From Alisma plantago-aquatica (lineage: Eukaryota; Streptophyta; Magnoliopsida; Alismatales; Alismataceae): a DNA stretch of 64,000 nt. Location: assembly GCA_963693085.1 (NCBI GenBank), contig OY856412.1, positions 1,063,600,744 to 1,063,664,743 on the forward strand, given 5' to 3'. Positions 57,218 through 64,000 of the stretch are shown here, in pieces. Position 1 is the stretch's first letter. Each line of letters opens with the position of its first letter. The notes under the pieces are model-generated. The model did not search any database, was not told where the DNA came from, and saw only the letters and a list, made by a program, of their open reading frames with translations. Both the position numbers and the translations under genes were made by a program.

Positions 57218-57336
57218 AAAAAGGCCACACTTGTGCCTACCTTCCATAGTTGAGCTCCAACTCTGAATCCACTATGAGATCATGACCATGGAATGTTAAA
57301 GATAGTGATTCAATCTGGAGATTAAAAATGATTGAG
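57218..57336 (-). pseudogene. ABCF1 exon fragment, copy 1
   Basis: On the minus strand it encodes [20 protein letters not shown], the stretch just before the first Walker A motif of plant ABCF1-type (GCN20-like) ATP-binding proteins, with a GT donor after it. The same block recurs at 58224-58342 with a few differences. Alone it is a single exon without the rest of the gene. Confidence 0.75.
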
Positions 57337-57911
57337 AATAAGAAACATAGAATCAAAAGAGCTGTACTTGTCAATCAAGGAATTTAATCTCGGCAAAGAA
57401 TTTGTAACAAACATCAAAAGAACATACATATAGGGAAGAGGGTTCTGTTTCTCGTTAAATATTACAAACAGTTGATGGAAAGGCTACACCGACACCCTAA
57501 TGTTTTACTTGGGATACAACTTGAACTCAAGTCACCATTAGTGGTTATATCAGTTTTGTACTATCTACTAAATTAAAATATGAATGTCATACACAAAAAG
57601 ATGCCCAGATGAAAGCATTGGTTCACCCTACTAGATATGTTAAATATAGATATGAGAATCCAATCCTCCATTCTATGTTTGCATTTATTTTTTTAAACAC
57701 ACAAGAAACATATACATGTATTTGTAGTTGCTGAAATGCATTTGAAATTTAAGGATCTGCATTTGACAATTGATGCATAAATTTTCTAGCTAATTGTGGG
57801 TATGCATATAATTAGAAACCTAGTCGTATTTTGCCCATATTCAAAAAAACAAAAGCAGTTGTGTTTCGTCAATATAAAAAGGCTTATGTCCCATTAGCAT
57901 CCATATCATAT
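57337..57911. other. Spacer between ABCF1 fragments
   Basis: 575 bases with no coding signal; probably intron-derived or filler sequence of the captured block. Confidence 0.45.
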
Positions 57912-58034
57912 GAGCAATATTGACTAATCTTCTCTAGAAGCGTAATAAGATTTGGAGTTGGGGCAAAGAAAGAACCAGCCTAAAACACCAACCTAAATAT
58001 ACGATAAATACTAGTCAAGAAAAGTTGAATTAGA
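57912..58034. repeat. Duplicated block B, copy 1 (near ABCF1 fragments)
   Basis: Matches 58340-58461 with only a few differences (GAGCAATATTGACTAATC, then AAGTTGAATTAG). It abuts the Walker A exon. Confidence 0.85.
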
Positions 58035-58182
58035 AGACATGTCAGATGCTTCAATCTCTCGTGTGAGATGGTATATATCCATATGCTCAGGGATCGGGAG
58101 TTCTCTACATCCTATAGCAGTTAGAAGTGTTGACTTACCACATCCATTTAATCCAAGAAGACCATAATGCCTAAGCAAATTA
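58035..58182 (-). pseudogene. ABCF1 Walker A exon (captured fragment)
   Basis: On the minus strand, after an AG acceptor at about 58172, the frame reads [20 protein letters not shown] and continues [29 protein letters not shown] is the Walker A (P-loop) motif, and the words after it are characteristic of plant ABCF1, a soluble ABC-F protein of the GCN20 group involved in translation control. The preceding exon is present at 58224-58342, correctly ordered and spliced in phase. No Walker B or second ATPase domain is seen, so this is a two-exon fragment, probably captured by the transposon. Confidence 0.85.
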
Positions 58183-58223
58183 GAATCCAAATCAGACATG
58201 TATACATATAAACCAATTTTAAG

Positions 58224-58342
58224 AAAAAGGCCAAACTTGTGCCTACCTTTCATAGTTGAGCTCCAACTCTGAATCCACTATGAGATCATGACCATGGAAT
58301 GTTAAAGATAGTGATTCAATCTGGAGATTAAAAATGATTGAG
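58224..58342 (-). pseudogene. ABCF1 exon fragment, copy 2
   Basis: Encodes [20 protein letters not shown] on the minus strand, followed by a GT donor; it is the correct upstream neighbour of the Walker A exon at 58035-58182. Its right edge runs directly into duplicated block B copy 2. Confidence 0.8.
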
Positions 58343-58461
58343 CAATATTGACTAATCTTCTCTAGAAGCATAATAAGATTTGGAGCTGGGGCAAAGAAAG
58401 AACCATCCTAAAACACCAACCTAAATATACGATAAATACTAGTCAAGAAAAGTTGAATTAG
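58340..58461. repeat. Duplicated block B, copy 2
   Basis: Second copy of 57912-58034, fused directly to ABCF1 copy 2 with a few shared bases (GAG) at the join. Confidence 0.85.
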
Positions 58462-60195
58462 TACATCTGAATCTACCCAAATATAAGTTGGAGCAAATAA
58501 GTCATTATTCTAGAAAAAACACAAATTTGTTGGTTGTATATACTAAACTATTACAAAGGGCAATAATGTATCATTTGACTTAAAAAAGAAAGCTAAATCG
58601 TGAGGTACTAGCATAGAGAGAGAGTGAACATCTTGAAGCACAACTGCCATAGACCAACCGTTAGTAAAATAATTTGCCATTCAAACATTCAAAGTACATG
58701 AACAAAAATAGCTCCTTGAGATGCAAATAAACGACATCAAAGACCATTTATTCTACGGAGATTACATAACAAATCCGGGCTAGACTATTCTTGATATAGT
58801 GTTAGAAGATGCAAACAGACAAAAGGTGCCACACATTGTTTCAACGTGCTTGACAGAGCAAGAACACACAATCTGCAAACTTTGACGACGAAGTTAGGTG
58901 AATGATCTTCTGCAATTGACAGGTATGTGGAATCAGCACATAACCAACTACACAAATATTCCAAGATGCTTGCAACAGTAGATGACTAATGCATGGGATG
59001 ACCAAGAGGTAGCCAAGGGTGACAAATACGCTTGAAATAGCAAACCAAAGAAGAAAAAGACAATACACATGAAAAAACATACTCTTGCCTTGACTATGGG
59101 TAGAAAGGATTAGTGGATGGCAACTTGGAAGCGGCTAGACTTGGTATCATCCTTAAAATCTGAAATATGGACGCATAACAGACATGAAGCTTCATGATAG
59201 TAGACAAGTTGCATTAGATAGCATAAGTCAATCTATCTCTCCTGTGACCAGAATGAAAAAAAGAAAATGGATTGGTTGGGTATATGTGGAAACAGAGAGA
59301 TGAGAAGTGATGAATAGGAAATCAGAAATCTGTAGAAAGTAAATATCCTTACTGACATTTTCCACATTAAGAGTAGCTACCAGATTTAGATATGAGAACG
59401 AACTTCACTTTGGACACCTCCCTCCCATAAGCTCTATGGCATCCCTGGTTGCGCTTGATCATTTGATCTTAAGCACAGACATCCCCTTGATCACCTCACC
59501 ATAAATTGTGCCTCCAAACAGCTTGAGAAGCTTTAACTACAGGGTTCAGGAACTCCTTGTCTTGAAACACCTACATGATGTTTTCAAGTGGAACAACATT
59601 ACTAGATAAGCTTGTAGATAAGAAAGATGTGCTTCATGTGAATTAACTGAAGTGTAGATACATGCAAGTATAGTTGAATTATAAGTATATACTTGAAAAG
59701 CTTTGACGGGAGTTATGAAAATCCAAGAGCACCATCACACCAGCGAACCATTATATCATTGCTCATCCAGGCTCTGCTTCATAGCATGGGAGTTCCTTTT
59801 TGGAGGGTGATGTTGAATCATGTAAATATAATCAAATATTTACTACTTAATTCCAAATATATGAAACATAACCAACCACACCATGCACTCATTCCAGTCA
59901 TATATAACACCTTTACTAATTCTACGAACCAAGTACCAATGCACTTCTTTATAAATGCCTAAGCTTGATGGATGCAACAAGGTTATATATATATTTAAAA
60001 GAATGATCCTAAATTAGTCATCTAAAAGACTGATTACCATCATCTTCATTCCAATTACTAGAAGTTTTGTCTTAACTACAAAAAAGTAGTCAGGTAATAC
60101 ACTACCAATCTTAAATTAAAAACATTTATATATTATCTACAAATAAGATAATAAAAAAATGATCATCTATGAGGTCCAATGCTTGATTGTGTCAT
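58462..60195. other. Spacer between ABCF1 fragments and the second Transposase_24-type gene
   Basis: AT-rich, no gene seen. Open frames at 58841-59080 and 59693-59962 have no known motif. Confidence 0.5.
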
Positions 60196-63100
60196 CTAAA
60201 GAATGAGTTCCATAAGTCCATGAGTAATAGGAACTCCCATCTTACTCCAAAACCTGTAAATAAATAGTATTATTAATATGACCTATGGTTATAAATAAAC
60301 AATGACTTCCATAAGTCCATGAGTTATAGGAAATACCTCATCATTAGGGTTGTCCATATTCATGTCATCTATAATCCTGCTAGACTTTATTACATTGAAT
60401 AACTCTCTGATGTAAGTGTGACCTTTTTCAGCTTTCTGATCAGCCTGTTCAGCTCTAGCTCTAGCATCTGTCGTAACTTTTTCTTCTTGTTCAACTCTAG
60501 CTTGTGCATCATTTGCTTGTTTCTTATATTTTTCAATCTCCTTCATATAAATTGGATTTCTATAGAGAAAATGACCTGCAACTGTACTTCCCCGCATACG
60601 TACATGGCCTGGTCTTTCGGGTCCAAAGACCTTCAAGCATATTTCATCGTCGCTAATTTCAATTGTTCCATGTTCACGCTGAGACACCAAATCTGTGATT
60701 TGTGCCTAAACAACATATTAAATTGTTAGAATTTTCAATTTGCAAATTTGTTGACATTTATGTCGAGCTATAATCATGGTTACCATCTTTTCTTCAGCAA
60801 CAACATCTACAAGATTTTTGTCTTTTCTCGTTCGAGTCTTTTCAAACATCCTCATGCGACTTGGCACAACTCCATTGTTATTGATAGTCTGTATTTTCAT
60901 AAAATAGATTATGAAATATGAAGTATAACCTTATACTATAAACATAGGAACAATAAGAACAAATTTCATACTTCCTCATGTTCTATAACACTAAATCGAG
61001 TCCTTCCAGTACAGTGAAGCATTGACTGTTTAGAACGACTGATCTTGTTACGAGTACTTGCAGCCTTGCAAATAAACAAAAAATAAGATCAATGGATAAA
61101 AACATAAAGATAAGTAAAAAATTGCTACAAGAAAATATCAATAATAAAGAGAGTAGATCATTGTATAGACTCAGAAATTTATTTCAAATTTACCTGAAAA
61201 TAGTCACTTTTCCAGTATCTTTTCACAAGAAACTCGTAATCAGATTTTGTTACATTTGGAGGACAATTTCTTAGAGTTTCATCATCAGTGGCGTATGTCA
61301 AATAAAGAGCATACAATTCAGTCTTGAATTCACACCAAGCCTTATTCAATGATCGATATATTGAACGTGTTTTGAGGTCATTTTCCTCAGGTAATAACTC
61401 ATCACTATGAATGATAAAATCATCATACGTAATAGTTAAGAAAATATTAGAAATGCACATTTATTATTCAATGAAGTAACACATAAAAACTATATGAAAC
61501 ATGGATTAACTGGAGCATCTTCTCCTTCTTTTCACTAGGCATGCGACTCCACCTTGTATAACTAAGAGGAGCATTTATGGAATTGTGAACAATAACTCCA
61601 ATTCGACTGGCCATAAAAGTTTGGATTTTACTTATTAGATTACCTTCATAATTAAATTATATCTTTATTTTATCTCCACCACCATTTCTGAATGACCTGA
61701 AGCTTATATTTTTTGTTTTCCCTCTAATCCTCTTTCTCTTCGGTTGATCTAAAACATGAATAAAATAATGATTACCTTATTCATAATTAAGCTAGAACTA
61801 ATTAATTGTTACCATGATGGTTATCCGTCTCTTGCATAACTTGATTTGGATCCGTATCTGGTTGTGAGTGGTTGTCTAATGTCTGGGACCTCAAAATCCT
61901 ATTACTATCATTAGCCTGCCTTATGGGTACATCATCATCATTCATTGAACCTTCGAGAACTCTATCTGTGACCAAATCCTCCTCTTCAGGTTGAGCTGCC
62001 AAATATTACGAATTTAATCACTAAAATAAATATGTAAGACTACCGAACACATATAAAAATATTAGATTTACCATAATCCATTCTATCACGCACAATAGGA
62101 GATGGTACACATGGCATGTTATGTAGATAAATACCTTCACCATTGTATGACCCTCTTGTTTCTTTTTTAACACCAACATGTTTAGATTTACATGTATTAC
62201 AAGTTTCACTATCAAAATTAACAGTATTTCAAAAAAAAATAAAGCTAATATAATGTTTATGTAGAAGCTTTTTTGCATTAGTTATGTACAAACAAGGTCT
62301 AGCTCTCACCAGTATTCTTTTTGGCCAAATTTTGAAGTGGTTCGGTAGCTTGGTCAGAGTAATTATTAACATATTGATCCCTCAAGATTCTCTTGCCGTT
62401 GTTTGTTCACCTTACTGAAACATCATCATCCATTGTGTGACCTTTAGGAACATCATCCATGGTGAATCCTCCATCTTCACAGTGAAATACAGTCAAATCT
62501 ATATAAATATATACATATGCATAGGACAAGCAAACAACACTTGAATATTTAAAATTTAAATATTACCCTGAACTTTTCTAGCATGTGTGAAGGGTGGTGC
62601 TTCATGTTGCTTCGCATGTAAGGACACACCCTCATTGTTCAGTTCCACTCTTTTTTGTTTTGCAACTCCAAAATGTTCAACTTGATGCGAAGGATTACAA
62701 GCTTTGTGGCTAAATTTGACTGCATGTCATGAAAATGATGTTAAACCATGGTGTATATAGAAATGAATATTGTATTACTTGTAGAAGTATCATTATCACC
62801 ATTATTCATGCCCTTCAAATTTTGAACAATATTTTGGGCCAGTCCTTCATCTACATATTGAACAACCATACATTAGGAACTATCAGTAGATACTTATGTA
62901 GGATAATCGACACATATATAAAAAAATTTGGATATTACCTTGAACATTTCTAGCATGCACATCAGGATGATCTTTTCTTTGCTTGTCATGTAGAGAGAAA
63001 CCATTACTATTCGATGCCCCTTTTTTTTGCTTTCACAACACCAAAATGCTCAAGTTGATGTGGATTACAAGATGTTTGGCTGATTTTGACTGCATTTTAT

Positions 63101-64000
63101 AGAAATAATGTTAAAATATTACGTATATATAGGAAATATAATCTAAATGTAAAGATACAAAGTCAAATTGTCACCAGAGTTATTCTTGATCAGATTTTGA
63201 GTTGGTTCAGTGGTCTGCCCAGCATTTTGAGACTTTAGAGCACTGTTGCCAGTATTTTTCTGCCTTACCGCAACTTCATCTTTGTTCATGTAATATTCTC
63301 GAAGATTATTCATGGCTAGTCCCCCATCTTCATATTGAACTGATATCCATTCTTAACTTTATCAATATTTGCAAAAATAAATGATATATATACATACATA
63401 TAAAAACGCAGATTTAATGTTACCTTGAGCTTTTGTAGCATGCACATTTAGAGGAGCTTTGCACTGCTTGTCATGTAGAGATGATCATATATTTTCATTC
63501 GAAACACCAGAACATTCACGTTGATGCAGATTACAATTTTTTGGCTATTGTTGACTGCATTTTACACGAGTATTGCTAAAACATAATGCTCAAAAGGTAT
63601 TATGTATTTATTGTAAGCATACAAAGTCATATTATCACCAGTATTCTGAGTGGATAGATTTCTTGGACCAGACATCAACATATGTGAATGTTTTTGCAAA
63701 TTGTCAAGGGCTAGTGTTTCTAAAAGAAAAATGAAAGAAGAATTTAGCATAAAGAACACATACTTCTTCCTTAAAACTAAAATATAAAAGTCAACAATTA
63801 ATAGACCTTCACTCATCTTTCTCATCAAAAAGTCCTTATAGGTTTGAATCTGTTGAAGAAAACCATCATGCAGGGCATCTACATTCTTGTCTTCAGAAAT
63901 TTGAATGGGACTTGCTCCCATGTGAGGAAGGGATGGTGCCCCATTTTTTTCTTTTGCAAGAACAAAATCTTCAACTTGATGAGGGTTTTGAATATTGTCA
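60196..64000 (-). pseudogene. Second Transposase_24-type (Ptta/En-Spm) gene, running off the right edge
   Basis: The conserved domain lies on the minus strand in exons at about 61510-61750 (DQPKRKRIRGKTK, then TFMASRIGVIVHN, YTRWSRMPSEKKEK), 61185-61430 (AWCEFKTELYALY, LRNCPPNVTKSDYEFLVKRY), 60990-61065 (TRNKISRSKQSM), 60770-60892 (SRMRMFEKTRTRKDKNLVD) and 60340-60706 (SDDEICLKVFGPERPGHVR), then a coiled coil rich in QARVEQEEK and a last exon ending at 60196-60198. This order matches the plant Ptta/En-Spm family. The 5' part (61800-64000) is a set of repeated exons. One in-frame TAA at 61657-61659 breaks the first domain exon. A tail segment (PITHGLMEVIV) occurs at 60289-60340 and again, as PITHGLMELIL, at 60196-60235. 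The start lies beyond the window. Confidence 0.7.
61800..63960 (-). repeat. Alternating two-exon array in the second Transposase_24-type gene
   Basis: Exon type I (pattern CNPHQxEHFGVxK, then SLHxKQ and HARxVQ) is seen at about 62073-62230, 62566-62720, 62940-63092 and 63425-63560. Exon type II (pattern GGLxMxxxxx, then TxxLxxNNxG) is seen at about 61815-61999, 62310-62480, 62770-62850 and 63175-63345, with a related piece at 63640-63722. They alternate with a period of roughly 430-480 bases. Each exon is flanked by AG and GT in reading direction. Some copies carry stops or frameshifts (for example near 62400 and 63490). Confidence 0.75.

Noticed and set aside
58035..58342. Functional ABC transporter or resistance protein
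   Set aside because: Only two exons around Walker A are present; there is no Walker B, signature or second ATPase domain, and plant ABCF1 is not a membrane transporter.
1..64000. tRNA, rRNA, or organelle DNA insert
   Set aside because: No cloverleaf-like gene or rRNA motif was recognised by eye; the TGGTATCAGAGC sites are primer-binding sites, not tRNA genes. A dedicated RNA search would be needed to exclude small RNAs.

Overview
This window is plant nuclear DNA: LTR retrotransposons primed by initiator-Met tRNA, an En/Spm (CACTA) transposon, spliced gene fragments and AT-rich spacer. A GC-rich first exon in one captured gene and the look of the lipase and phosphatase fragments lean towards a monocot, but the sequence does not settle the species. 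I see no complete host gene and no rRNA or tRNA gene. Positions of nested elements were worked out by eye from repeat alignment.

Layout, bases 1-39913: a nest of LTR retrotransposons. (E) 1-2166 is the decayed gag and 5' LTR end of a minus-strand Gypsy element that runs off the left edge. (C) 2167-15459 is a plus-strand Gypsy-type element with no coding capacity and long LTRs. (D) 2393-8512 is a gag-only Copia element inserted in C's 5' LTR, with target duplication AAATG; C's other LTR still shows the empty site. 15460-15492 is a scrap of C-like LTR joined to (A), a minus-strand chromovirus-like Gypsy element covering 15493-17141 and 29416-39913. A is split inside its integrase by (B), a plus-strand sister copy at 17147-29415 with target duplication GCTAT. 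B has lost gag, protease and half of the reverse transcriptase, yet carries an inverted piece of gag inside its own 5' LTR. The A/B LTRs hold dense arrays of a short palindrome (arms AAACGGTCT / AGACCGTTT), and D's LTRs hold a different palindrome array that shares the CGGTC/GACCG core.

Bases 39914-43346: the flank of A starts in a 68-bp scrap of a phospholipase A1 gene. Old Copia debris follows, then the 3' half of a class II (DAD1-like) phospholipase A1 that stops abruptly at a CACTA-type terminus at 43347.

Bases 43347-64000: CACTA territory, with all its genes on the minus strand. From the terminus inward it holds subterminal repeats, a scrap of a HAD-type hydrolase gene, a gapped PAP-phosphatase (inositol monophosphatase superfamily) gene, a many-exon Transposase_24-type gene (47493-52126), a TNP2-type transposase gene (52239-55636), rearranged pieces of an ABCF1 gene, and a second Transposase_24-type gene (60196 to beyond the right edge). 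Both Transposase_24-type genes have had exons multiplied: one has a 305-bp tandem exon block plus older diverged copies, the other an alternating two-exon module repeated about four times. This serial growth of the accessory protein of a DNA transposon is the most unusual coding feature here. The captured host fragments suggest a gene-capturing CACTA element longer than 20 kb, although its second terminus is not in the window.
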